The translations under genes and the position numbers were made by a program. Positions 11,046 to 20,589 of a DNA stretch of 64,000 nucleotides are shown here, one piece after another (the first letter of the stretch is position 1; each line of letters opens with the position of its first letter). Below the pieces are notes generated by a model that was given only the letters and a program-made list of their open reading frames with translations, ran no database searches and had not been told where the DNA came from. Origin of the DNA: Bufo bufo (taxonomy: Eukaryota > Chordata > Amphibia > Anura > Bufonidae). The stretch lies in assembly GCF_905171765.1 (NCBI RefSeq), contig NC_053391.1, positions 264,906,460 to 264,970,459 on the forward strand, written 5' to 3'.

Positions 11046-12342
11046 CAGGGGTGGGGAACCTCCGGCCCGAGGGCCGTATGCGGCCCACGGTATCATTTCA
11101 TGTGGCCCCCGGCCCCCTGCCAGAACATAATGTGAAAATGCTTATGACCCCTTCCATTATGGAAGCGGTCATTAGCATACGGGAGGCACAGGAAGGTGAG
11201 AACAGCACTGCACTGGCTGTCCTCACCTTCCCTGGTCTTCTTTCAGCCCCACACTGTGTCCTGACACATCCAGCGTCAGGACGCAGTGCACGTAGACGTG
11301 CACTATGACCTGACGCTGTGCGGTGTGAGGTGACAATATAGTGCGGCAGGAAGAAGAACAGGGAGGGTAAGTGAATCTGCCAAGAGGCAGCGCCGTACGG
11401 AGCTGGAGAGGTAAGTTTATTTGTTTATCCTAAATACAGTATCTGATCTGATGTCTGATTGGGGCTGATCTGAGGCTAAAGGAGGGTGGGGAGGGTCTGA
11501 TGGGGGTCTGATCTGAGGCTTGGGAGGGTCTGATCTGAGGCTGGGGGTGTCTGATCTGAGGCTGGGGTTTGATAGGGGTCTGATCTGAGACTAGGGGGGC
11601 TGATGGGGGCTGATCTGAGGCTGGGGAGGGTCTGATGGGGGCTGATCTGAGGCTAGGGAGGGTATTATGAAGGTCTGATCTGAGGCTGGGGGGTCTTATA
11701 GGGGCTGATCTGACCCTGGGGGGTCTGATGGGGGCTGATCTGAGGCTGGGCGTCTGATCCGGGTCTGGTCTGAGGCTGGGGGTCTGATGGGAGTCTGATC
11801 TGAAGCTTGGAAGGGTCTGATTGGGGTCTAATCTGAGGCTTAGAGGTCTGATGGGAGTCTGATCTGAGGCTGATGTAGGCCTGGGGGGTCTGATAGGAGG
11901 CTGATTTCAGGCTGATGGAGGTGGGGGCAGATATTTTGCTGAGAAAGGGACAAAGGCAGGGACAGTTGCGAAGAAAGAGGCAGGGAGAGTGAAAGCTGGG
12001 TGAACCCCTCTCTGGACCCCCTGGGTTTAGCTTCCTGCCATTAATGTCAAATAAGTAACATTCTGAACTTAAAAATTAGACTGCTATGTGTGGTCAATAT
12101 GGCGCCTGTATTGTATGTAATATACTGTATATATATAGTGCAGGCGCTATTTTGTGCTGCAAAAATACAGCCCTCTAGATTATTTTAATTGAAGTGCAAT
12201 TTCTGTAACTTATCCCTAAGTCAATTATATGTTTGACCAAATACAGCAGTAAAAATTTTTTATTGAGAATTTTGTATGGCCCCCGAATGATGTTACAAAT
12301 ATCTAAATGGCCCTGGCAGCAAAAATGGTTCCCCACCGCCTG
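11046..12342. mobile_element. Non-autonomous hAT element with an exact 8-bp duplication
   Basis: The element is 1297 bp with termini CAGGGGTGGGGAACC and the complement GGTTCCCCACCGCCTG. The 8-bp duplication ACCTAACC is exact at 11038-11045 and 12343-12350. Termini of the type CAGGGGTGGG with 8-bp duplications are typical of hAT elements of the Charlie type. No transposase frame is present. The interior contains a minisatellite (11430-11930). Confidence 0.92.
11430..11930. repeat. Minisatellite inside the hAT element
   Basis: A degenerate tandem array built on GGTCTGATCTGAGGCTGGGG with variable insertions such as GATGGGGGCTGATC. Spacing between units varies from about 20 to 45 bp. It is G-rich on the + strand. 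Confidence 0.85.
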
Positions 12343-13775
12343 ACCTAACCCTTAGGTGAATGCTGGAAAAATAAATAAAATAATAATAAATAATAAAAAC
12401 TGTGCCAAAATTATTAATTTTTAGATCACCCTGCACCATAAGTGTAATAAAGAATGATTTAAAAATTATATGTACGTAAATTGGTACCAATAAAAACGTC
12501 AACTCTTCCTGCAAAAAACGAGCCCCTGCACAAGACGATCGGCAGAAAAATAAAAAAAATATATGCGCTTTCAGGGAAACACAAAAACATACTTTTATTT
12601 TCAAAAAATGCTTTTGTCTACTTCTAGGAAAGTAGACATATTTGATATCATTGCGTGTGCAGCAACCTGCTTTATAAAAATAGCACATCATCTACCCTGT
12701 CAGATGAATATTGTAAAAAATTAAAACTGTGCCCAAACAGCCATTTTTTGGTTACCTTGCCTCACAAAAAACGTAATATAGAGCAATTAAAAATCATATG
12801 TACCCTAAAATAGTACCAATTAAACTGTCACCTTATCCCCTAGTTTCCAAAATGGGGTAACCTTTTTGGAGTTTCTACTGCAAGGGTGCATCAGGGGGCT
12901 TCAAATTAGACATGGCATCTAAAAACCATCTAAAAACCAGTTCAGCAAAATCTGCCTTATAAAAACCATATGGCGCTCCTTTTCTTCTGCGCCCTTCCGT
13001 GTGCCCTTATATCAGTTTACGTCCACATGTGGGGTGTCTTTTTTGTGGGGTGTCTGATTCTGCGATTTCTGTAAACCTCAGAATCAGGGTAATAAATATT
13101 GAGTTTTGTTTGGCTGTTAATCCTCGATGTGTTAAAGAAAAAAATGGATTAAAATGGAAAATCTGCCAAAAAGTGAAACTTAGAAATTTCATCTCCATTT
13201 TCCTTTTAATTCTTCTGCAACACCTTAAGTGTTAACAAAGTTTGTAAAATCAATATTGAGTAGTTTGAGGGGTGTAGCTTCAACAATGGGGTCATTTATG
13301 GGGGGTTTTCACTATGTAAGCCCCACAAAGTGACTTCAGACCTGAACTGGTCCTTAAAAAGTGGGTTTTGGAAATGTTCTTAATTTTAAGAATTGCTTCT
13401 AAAATTCTAAGCCTTCTAACATCCTAAAAAAAATAAAATGACATTTTAAAAATGATGCCAACATAAAGTAGACATATGGGGAATGTGAAGTAATAAATAT
13501 TTTATAAGGTATCACTTTCTGTTTTAAAAACAGAGAAATTTAAATTTTGAAAATGTAAAATGTTTAAAAATTTTTTGGTAAGTTTGGGATTTTTTCATTA
13601 ACAAAGGTGAAATATATTGACTCAAATTCATGACGTACAATGTGTCACGAGAAAACAATATCAGAATGGCTTGGATAAAGAAGTGTTCCAAAGTTTTTAC
13701 CACATAAAGTGACACATGTCAGATTTGCAAAAAATGGCCTGTGCAGGAATGTAAAAACTGGTCCAGGGTAGAGAG
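12343..13775. repeat. AT-rich dispersed frog repeat, right piece
   Basis: A non-coding repeat that also occurs at 16080-16600, 28757-29760 and 34690-35960. Shared modules are the GGTACCAATAAAAACGTC-like box, the 'TTCTGCGCCC' box followed by 'CCACATGTGGGGTGTC' (12985-13040), the 'TAAATATTGAGTTTTGTTTG' box (13092-13115), and the 'CAGAATGGCTTGGATAA' box that is repeated at 13660 and 13835. I recognise it as abundant in frogs but cannot assign a superfamily. Open frames such as 12293-12691 are AT-rich noise. Confidence 0.6.
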
Positions 13776-13904
13776 GGTTAAATTGACTAAAATCTTTCAC
13801 TATCATGAAGTACAATGTTTAACAAGAAAGCAATCTCAGAATGGCTTGGATAATTAAAAGCATTCCGAAGTTATTATCACATAAAGTCAAGTTTCCAAAA
13901 AACG

Positions 13905-14150
13905 GCCTGGTCCTTAAGGGAGTATTCCAATCACATACAATGGGGGCATATCGGTCAGCTGTTTTTGGCAGCCCCATAGAAATGAATGGAGGGCGGATGC
14001 GCATGCACAGTGCTCCCTTTGTTCATTTCCCCGCTCCGTTCTCATTGTAGGTGCGTGTCCCAGGGGTGGGACTCGCACTTATCAGACAATGGGGGCACAT
14101 CCTAGCGATATGCCCCCATTGTCTGAGATGGCAAAAACCCTTTATGGTGA
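13905..14150. repeat. Foldback repeat with ATGGGGGCATATCG arms
   Basis: The box ACAATGGGGGCATATCG near 13938 is repeated in inverted form as CGATATGCCCCCATTGT near 14106-14122. The outer limits read GTCCTTAAGGGAGTATTCC on the left and AAAACCCTTTATGG on the right. This looks like a small MITE; its boundaries are not certain. Confidence 0.5.
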
Positions 14151-14478
14151 AAAATGGATCTGCTTTATTTTTAATGGAGAAATAAAAGTAATTTTTATAG
14201 TAAGTGCCGTATTTTTGGGATCTTTTGTGCTCCTGAAAATGCAACACTGATGTCGGCCGGAAAAAAGTGTCAAGTGAAAATTTTGGAACTTTGATCATTA
14301 TATGTAAGAGATTCCAGCATTGCCATATTGTAAAATAGGCTTTTTTTTATCTTAATTCCTTTTAGTTTTTGTTTTCCTGGTAGTGTATTTGTAATACTTT
14401 ATGGATATCAGTGAAAATGCAAATGTAGCAGTGCATGTATGGTATATGATTTGCATCTGTTGTTTGCTTTTGTTTTAG

Positions 14479-14644
14479 ATTTCATAAATTCAGCTTCAAA
14501 CTTGATAAAACTTCCTACTGACCTACTGATGGAAAGATTATGTTACCGAACTATTACAGCTGGGAAACAAGTATTTAAAAAGCCATGCAAGAAAGCAGAG
14601 TGTCAAACAAGAAGGGATTGTCTAGCTAAAACTATCTATGCAAG
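14479..14644 (+). CDS. MYO19: Myosin motor exon (MYO19-like), upstream exon
   Basis: An internal exon of a host gene. It is preceded by a pyrimidine tract ending TTTTGTTTTAG (AG 14477-14478) and followed by the donor AG|GTAAGT at 14645. The reading frame starts at 14481 (two bases of a split codon precede it), and the last codon is split AG|A with the exon at 36233. The 55-residue translation contains FINSASNLIKLP, then the myosin pattern YRTITAGKQVF, then KPCKKAECQTRRDCLAKTIY. The run RRDCLAK-IYARLFDWLV is a signature of myosin motors just before switch II, and the KPC-x-x-AEC-x-TRRDCLAK form is the one I associate with myosin XIX, a mitochondria-associated actin motor. The gene call is recognition, not a search; another unconventional myosin is possible. 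It is the only sequence here with clean splice sites and no decay. Confidence 0.8.
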
Positions 14645-14734
14645 GTAAGTTACAAATCAATATAATTTCTAGTTTGTCTAACATGTCATTAGAGCAGAGA
14701 CACCTTTACTTTTTAAAAAGTGTATAATGGTCTT

Positions 14735-14960
14735 TATTAAAGATGAGCGAATTTCATATTTAGAAATTCGTTCACACTTCGTTTGTTGGTAAAAGGTGAA
14801 TTGCGTTATGGATTCCGTTACCATGAACCATAACGCAATTCTATGCCGTTATGCATAACGGAATGCCTTTAGAGGTATTCCGTTATTCATTCCGTTATAA
14901 TAGAAGTCTATGGGCTGCAAATTGGATCCGTCCCGTTTCCGTTATGCAGTGGAAAAGGGC
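14735..14960. repeat. Dispersed repeat with palindromic CCGTTATG units
   Basis: It starts TTAAAGATGAGCGAATTTC and contains repeated and inverted boxes built on TTCCGTTA and CATAACGG (14810-14945). Such sequences are common short frog repeats. It has no coding capacity and its right limit is unclear. Confidence 0.5.
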
Positions 14961-15582
14961 CAATGAGGGCGGTCCAGGGCCGGTGATAGCTCTGATTGGC
15001 TAGTCTATACAGTTCGTGACTGTGGGGAGTAGAACCTGGTGAAATGCTTGAATTCCTTGGCAGTCTGCAATGTGTTGCCCACCTCCCCCCTCCCCGTTCA
15101 GGATGGCCGGCAGCGCTCCTCCCTTCCCACTCTCCCGCTGCAATCTCTTTCAGGATGGCTGAGCGGTGCAGAGTGTCAGCTGTAACATAGGGACCGCTGT
15201 ATGGAAGGGATTAAGAGTCGGGGAGCTCCCTCTCTTTGCCATATGGCCGCTGCTCTGCCGTGGCAGCGGCCTGATGCTTGAAGGTTAACGGATAAAGAAG
15301 ATAAAAGGGAGAGGAGGCAGCGTCACATGGGCGGTGTAATATGTCAAATTAAGGATAGTAAAGGATGAAATGAGCTTACCATAAAGGGTTGTGAGGAATA
15401 ACAACCACTGTAAAGAGCCTTTGCTGGTAATTAACAGGAACGACCAGTGGGTGGTGTTGACCAGTCTGCAGCCACGGTATCTCTGTGTTGCCTCACGGAG
15501 GGGGAATCTTCACAGTAAAGGATATCCAGAAGTAGACAAAAAGTTGAAAACCACTTGATTCGGCGCTCCTCGGTTTGTTAAC
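14961..15582. other. Gene-free intron sequence
   Basis: A mixed, partly GC-rich sequence with pyrimidine runs (15080-15140). I see no open frame of note, terminal repeat or RNA gene. Confidence 0.4.
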
Positions 15583-15785
15583 CAGACAATGTCACCAGTA
15601 TGGTGGGAGGAAAAGCTTATTTCTGTGTCAACATCATTTCGAGAGTAGGAAACCCCTCTTCTTCAGGGACAGTATTGATACTGTCCTGATGATCGATGAG
15701 TTTCCTATTCTCAAAAACGCGTTGGACACAGAACACAAGCTTCTTTCCCACCGTACTGGTGACATTGTCTGGATTACACCAAGCA
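15583..15785. repeat. Penelope-like inverted repeat with hammerhead-like core
   Basis: Two arms of about 100 bp in inverted orientation, centred near 15682: CCAGACAATGTCACCAGTA at 15583 returns as TACTGGTGACATTGTCTGG at 15755-15773. On the minus strand, 15666 to 15636, the arm carries CTGAAGA, a 4-bp stem AGAG/CTCT closing a 10-base loop, and then CGAAAT. This is the arrangement of a hammerhead ribozyme core (CUGANGA, stem II, GAAA). The + arm has an exact CTGATGA at 15686-15692, but its GAAA has become AAAA. Hammerheads are known in the terminal repeats of Penelope-like elements, which is why I place it there. No reverse transcriptase is attached. Confidence 0.6.
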
Positions 15786-16079
15786 CATTGTCTGGATTCC
15801 ACAAGCCGAAACAAGCGGTTTTTAAACCTTCAGAAGTAGACAAAAAGGTGAACAGAGGGAGGGAGCTCCCCTCCCCCCATTGGGCCACTGCACTGCTGTG
15901 GCAGTGTCCTGATGGTAAAATGGAAAAAGGACACCTTTCAAAAGTCATCAGGCTTTGCCATGGTATATCTCGAGCCTGAGCTAAGTGTAAATTTAAAATA
16001 CACTGCATTACACTATACAGTGTACTGCAGTGTATTGTAGAGCCATCAGACCCACTGGATGTTTAAAAAGTAAAAAAAA
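15786..16079. other. Gene-free intron sequence
   Basis: The phrase CAGAAGTAGACAAAAAGGTGAA (15830) repeats one found at 15520-15545, so the inverted repeat at 15583 is itself flanked by related sequence. Nothing else is recognisable. Confidence 0.4.
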
Positions 16080-16600
16080 AAAATATATAAATATTCTAAA
16101 AAAATAATAATTTCTTCTTATAGCTGCACGTTTATAATTGATTAAAATGTAAAAAAAATAAAATAGCCTACACATTTTTGGTATCGCCATATCCATAACG
16201 ACCAGAGCTATAAAAAGATCATTACTTTTTACCACATAGTGAACGCCATAATTTTTTTTATAATGATTGAATTGCAATTTGCCCACCTCACTTCCCAGAA
16301 AATGGCATAAAAAGTGATTAAAAAAAGTCAAATGTACCCAAATTTAGTACCAATTTAACAGTTACCTCATCCCGCCAAAAATGAGCCCCTATATAAGATT
16401 ATCGCCCCAAAATAAAAGGCTTTCCGGAAAATGGAGACACAAAAACATGATTCATTTATTTTTTGAAATAATTTTTATTGTGTGAAACCAAAAAACATCC
16501 TAATGGACCGTATCTCGGTAAGGGTAAATTCCCAACTTGACCCATATAATTTCTCCCAATAAGACATAATTTTTAATAATCACAATTAAAGTAGCTCAGT
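16080..16600. repeat. AT-rich dispersed frog repeat
   Basis: It shares the order of modules with 12360-12600: a TTTTGGTATCGCCATATC box (16175), an AGTACCAATTTAACAGTTACC box (16345) and an ATGAGCCCCTATATAAGA box (16380). It is non-coding and decayed. Confidence 0.55.
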
Positions 16601-16647
16601 GAGCATAAACAAAATGTTAAAAACCGGTGTATCCAGTCCGTATCTTT

Positions 16648-17143
16648 GGCTACTTTCACACTTGCGTTCGGAGCGGATCCGTCTGGTGTCTGCACAGACG
16701 GATCCGCTCCTATAATGCAAACGATGGGATCCGTTCAGAACGGATCCGTCTGCATTATATTTCTGAAAAAATTCTAAGTCTGAAAGTTAGTCAGACGGAT
16801 CCGTCCAGACTTTACATTGAAAGTCAATGGGGGACGGATCCGTTTGAAATTGCACCATATTGTGTCAACTTCAAACGGATCCGTCCCCATTGACTTACAT
16901 TGTATGTCTGGACGGATCCGTTTGGCTACGCACGGCCAGGCGGACACCCGAACGCTGCAAGCTGCGTTCGGGTGTCCGCCTGTTGAGCGGAACGGAGGTC
17001 AACGGTGCCAAACTGAGGTATTCTGAGCGGATCCTTATCCACTCAGAATGCATTGGGGCTGTACGGATCCGTTCGGGGCCGCTTGTGAGAGCCTTCAAAC
17101 GGATTTCACAAGCGGAACCCTGAACGCAAGTGTGAAAGTAGCC
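16648..17143. mobile_element. Foldback MITE, TTA-type, 496 bp
   Basis: Termini GGCTACTTTCACACTTGCG and CGCAAGTGTGAAAGTAGCC are perfect inverted complements. The right flank is TTA; the left flank has drifted to TTT. The interior is dominated by GGATCCG-containing palindromes (for example 16680-16760 and 16810-16920). The right end abuts the TTAA of a piggyBac element. Confidence 0.85.
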
Positions 17144-17147
17144 TTAA

Positions 17148-18990
17148 CCTGTTCCGGACACATGACGTACATTCCCTGCGGTTTGCTGCGTTTACGGGTT
17201 ATTCGGGTCTCTGGAAGACCGATAACTCGGAATAGGATGGTGACCGGTGGTGTGATAATACACCACCAATTACCATCCTGAGAGGTGATGGTGACATCAC
17301 CTCTCAGGATCGGCTCTCATTAGTTGGCTGGGGCGGGCGGGGCTATTCAAATTACGTCGATCTCCAGAGCCAGCTGCAGGGATCATCAGCCAGCACCCCT
17401 ACTCTGTGCCCCAGAACCCCCATCTGTGCCCCAGCACCCCCTTTACCAAGGTATTTAGGAAAAGTTAAGTTAGGCAGGGATATTCAGGGAAAGTTAGTGG
17501 AACAAAAAAAATAACAGTTTTTGTTGTATCGCCCTAAATCGGGTGTCTGGGGTCCACTCTTAGCGTCCGGACACTGTTAGCGCATCGCACACCCCATTGC
17601 TGATCAACTTCGGAGTATGAATTATATTTTTCTTTGTCTGTTAGGTTTAGGTTAAGTCCGCAAACACCTGTGCCCCCACACACACGCACACCAAATAAAG
17701 CCTGCCGGATGTTCTCGGCTGAGGAGGCATACGCCCAGCTTGCCTCCGAGTCCGAGAGCTCCTGTTAGGACAAGGATGACCCCACTTTCCTTTTGTCATC
17801 CGCGTCCTCCTAATCATCTAGCGATGATGATGAGTCCACAAGGCGGCGGAGATGTCGCCAGGCGGAGCAAGGGGACCGCCATGCTAGGGACCCTGTGGCC
17901 CACACTAGTACAAGCAGCTCTGGGGCTCGTACTAGTTTTCCCGCCCACCAGTTAAGTCCACCAGATTTCCCTGCCGGTGAACTTGTCTAGTGTACCCCAG
18001 AGCAGTTTGAGCCCGCGATTCCTGATTTTGTAGGCCAACCAGGAATCCAGATTTCCACAGTGGGCTTCACTTCACGACTATTTTAGTCTTTTTTTCAGTG
18101 ACCACTTTGTAAATCTGGTGGTGGAGCAAACGAACCCTGTAAGCCCAACAGTTCATTGCTCAACACCCGGGCTCCTTTTTGGTTAGGGCCGGTGGCTGGA
18201 CTTATACTAGTATCCCCTTGTTCCAGTCCTTCGCCGCCAGATCCACGTCCGCTTGTGGGAACATGTGGAAAAATCAACGCGGCTTCCCTACCCACCCCCT
18301 CCAGGTACCTATCCCCAGGGGTGAGACCCGTGCCCTTACCAGTGGAAACCTGTTGCTGGTCAGATATAAGGACAAGAAGGATTTCCTTGTACTGTCCACA
18401 ATTCACGGTAACTGCATCACCCCTGTCCCCTGTGTGAGGTACCGCAGCAACGGTCCTCAAGCCCGATTGTATCGTCGACTACCATCGGCATATGGGAGAA
18501 GTTGATCTCTCTGATCAAGTCCTCAAGCCATTTAATGCCATGCGCAAAACCCCGGGCATGGTACAAAAAAGTTGCGGTCTACTTGGTACAGCTTGCCTTG
18601 TACAACTCTTTTGTGCTGTCCCGGAGCGCTGGCAACACAGGGACATTCCTTCAGTTCTATGAGGCAGTTCTCAAGGACCTGATCTTTTCTGACCGGGGAA
18701 GAGCAGGCCGGAGTTCCTCGGGAACTGGAGGCGCCCAGATCGTCCCTGGCCAACATTTTCCAGTGGTCCCCCAAACTGGAAAGAAGGGACGGACCCAAAA
18801 AAGGTGCAGAGTGTGTCACAGGAGGGGGATATGGAATGACACCACTACTCAGTGTGACACGTGCCCCGATCATCCGGGCCTCTGCATTATTGGTTGTTTC
18901 AGGGAGTATCACACTTCCATGGAGTACTAAATTTCTATTCCCCTTCCCCAATTTTGCAACTGACAATCAGATAAAAAAACTATGGTTCTC
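17148..18990 (+). mobile_element. piggyBac family 2, copy 1 (internally deleted, 3'-truncated)
   Basis: It starts after TTAA 17144-17147 with CCTGTTCCGGACACATGACG, matching in inverse the end of the minus-strand copy at 34634. The 5' non-coding region (CACCTCTCAGGATCG near 17300) and the transposase match that copy. The 3' end is lost: at about 18990 the sequence switches, within one or two bases, to the left terminal repeat of DIRS copy 2. Confidence 0.85.
17709..18930 (+). pseudogene. piggyBac family 2 transposase, deleted copy
   Basis: The start ATG at 17709 gives MFSAEEAYAQLASESES, the same N-terminal pattern (SEEAY) as family 1, followed by an acidic and then Arg-rich region. A nonsense codon occurs at about residue 20, and others follow near 17990 and 18082. 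At about 18180, coding corresponding to roughly 500 bp of the other copy is missing, so both the first (VDKSL) and second (VDNF) catalytic Asp are gone. The third, in GEVDLSDQ near 18495-18520, and the Cys-rich C-terminus (RVCHRRGI ... CDTCPDHPGLC near 18805-18890) remain, in shifted frames. Confidence 0.85.
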
Positions 18991-19063
18991 AGATCCCTTG
19001 ACCTCTGTAGAGGCAGGAACACAGAGAGTTTAAAAGGCCAACACCCACTTTCACCCTCAGTGT
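18991..19063 (+). repeat. Left inverted terminal repeat of DIRS copy 2 (truncated)
   Basis: CCCTTGACCTCTGTAGAGGC ... GAGAGTTTAAAAGGCC ... CACCCTCAG. Its complement is found in two pieces, 24005-24038 and 27871-27913, on either side of the piggyBac insertion. The outermost part, seen on the right at 27914-27982, is absent. Confidence 0.85.
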
Positions 19064-19499
19064 TTCCTGTCCCTACTGGGGGCACCTCACAGAGAGACCT
19101 CCTGTTGGAGTGAGAAGACTACAGCGTTTGTTATTTTTTAGTACCTTTGGGATCGCTTATCCCTTTCCTCTGCCCTCGGTGGCTTGGTCCTAAGCTGGGC
19201 ATAGGAGGATTATGGAGTGGATCTCGTTCCTGCTCTTGCGGGAGCCTGAATCCCTCCCCAAAGCGCAGGGTTTCCCTTCCCTTTTGAAGGAAACTGACCG
19301 CGCACCGTCAAACGTGCTGCTCGCGGACCCATTGTGTGAAGCCGTAGCATCGTTCCTTGTTCCGGCCGGCAGGTGGTTGATGGGGCGGAGCTATGAGCCG
19401 AGACGCGCGCGCACAAAGATGACGTTGGACGCCGCATCCATTGCTGCAAGGTGGGAGATTTGAAAGGACTAGCGTCCCAGTAAAGGCTCCTGCTCCAGA

Positions 19500-20340
19500 T
19501 GTCAGATACCCCCTCGGCTGCTCAGATCGTGAGTTCCCCTGTGGAGAAAAAAAAAATGTATCATGTTATGTACCTCTTGAAATAGCTTACTGATACTGGG
19601 TTGCTCCTCTTTTAGGGAATTAAATAGCCCAGAACTTAGGCCAAAATCTCTAGATGTGCTACTTGTGGCAAAAGATTGCCGGAAAATCATAAAAGAAGCT
19701 CTGCCAAGTCTGCATTAATGAGCTTGTTAAAGAGGAACAACCATCCATACTTATGGAGGTCAAATCAATGATTCAGAGCGAGATAAAATCCTCGCTAGCG
19801 TCTCTCAGATCTGCCCTTCCGACTCGGCCTGCGAAAAAAACGTGAGTGTCCGTTCCATCCTCCTCTGAATCAGAGGACATGGACGACGACGCTTCCACCT
19901 CTAGACAGAACGTAGACGCACTGTCAGAGGGAGAGATAGTGAAGGACAGGAAAAAGTTTTTATTTTCTTCTGAAAAGATGGAGGAATTATTGGGCGCCGT
20001 AAGGGCAACCATGGGCATAGAGGAGGTACAAAAACCTAGATCGGTCCAAGGACAAATTGTTTGTGGGGCTCAGAGCCAAGAAATCTAAAGTATTTCCAGT
20101 AAACTAAAATATAAAGCATATGATCATGGATGAGTGGACAGCCCTGAGAAGAGACTAGGAGTCCCCAGAGAATTCAAAAATAGATTACTCTTTGACCAAG
20201 CCGACATAAAAATATTTAACGAAATTCTGAAAATCGACGTCCAGGTGGCAAAGGTGGTCAAGAAGACCTCCTTCCCTTTGATGACTCCTCCCAATTACAG
20301 GATCCGATGGAGAGAAAGGCTGATTCTCTCCTGAATAGTC
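19500..20340 (+). pseudogene. DIRS-like gag/ORF1 of copy 2
   Basis: ATG 19500 opens MSDTPSAAQIVSSPVEKKK. Successive blocks in shifting frames are CATCGKRLP near 19655 (a Cys pair), SEIKSSLASLRSALPTRP near 19775-19830, then a Ser/Asp-rich acidic linker (SSSESEDMDDDAST) near 19857-19905. A block ending FVGLRAKKSKVF near 20090 follows. This is consistent with DIRS ORF1, a nucleic-acid-binding gag-like protein. Coding stops at a half-copy of a foldback element at about 20355. Many frameshifts; non-functional. Confidence 0.65.
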
Positions 20341-20354
20341 TTGGGAAGCATCCA

Positions 20355-20578
20355 TGTTCGGTATGAGCTGAGCGCTGCGATTGGCTAGCGCCACAGCATA
20401 GGAGAAAGAGACGCCGGCAGGTTCCCCTGGGTGGAGCCTAACTATGACTATACCGGAGGCTATAACCGGAGAACGGCGCGGCGCCCGGGGATAAGAGTAA
20501 GTTCAGGGGGATCCCTGGGCGCCGCTTTACATGTCTGTATAGTCAGTTTACATACTTTATTCTGGTGAAAGGTCTTCT
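20355..20578. mobile_element. Half copy of a TTAA foldback element
   Basis: It matches the right arm of the complete element at 38055-38504 (GGCGCCGCT, ACATGTCTGTATA, GGTGAAAGGTC boxes) and ends at TTAA 20579-20582. The left arm is missing. It interrupts the DIRS gag/RT junction. Confidence 0.75.
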
Positions 20579-20589
20579 TTAATCCCCAA

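Noticed and set aside
12293..12691. 132-codon minus-strand frame
   Set aside because: Phe/Tyr-rich translation of AT-rich repeat sequence that crosses the hAT insertion boundary; no domain.
15575..15979. 134-codon frame as a gene
   Set aside because: It runs through both arms of an inverted repeat and into unrelated sequence; a similar antisense frame exists because of the palindrome.
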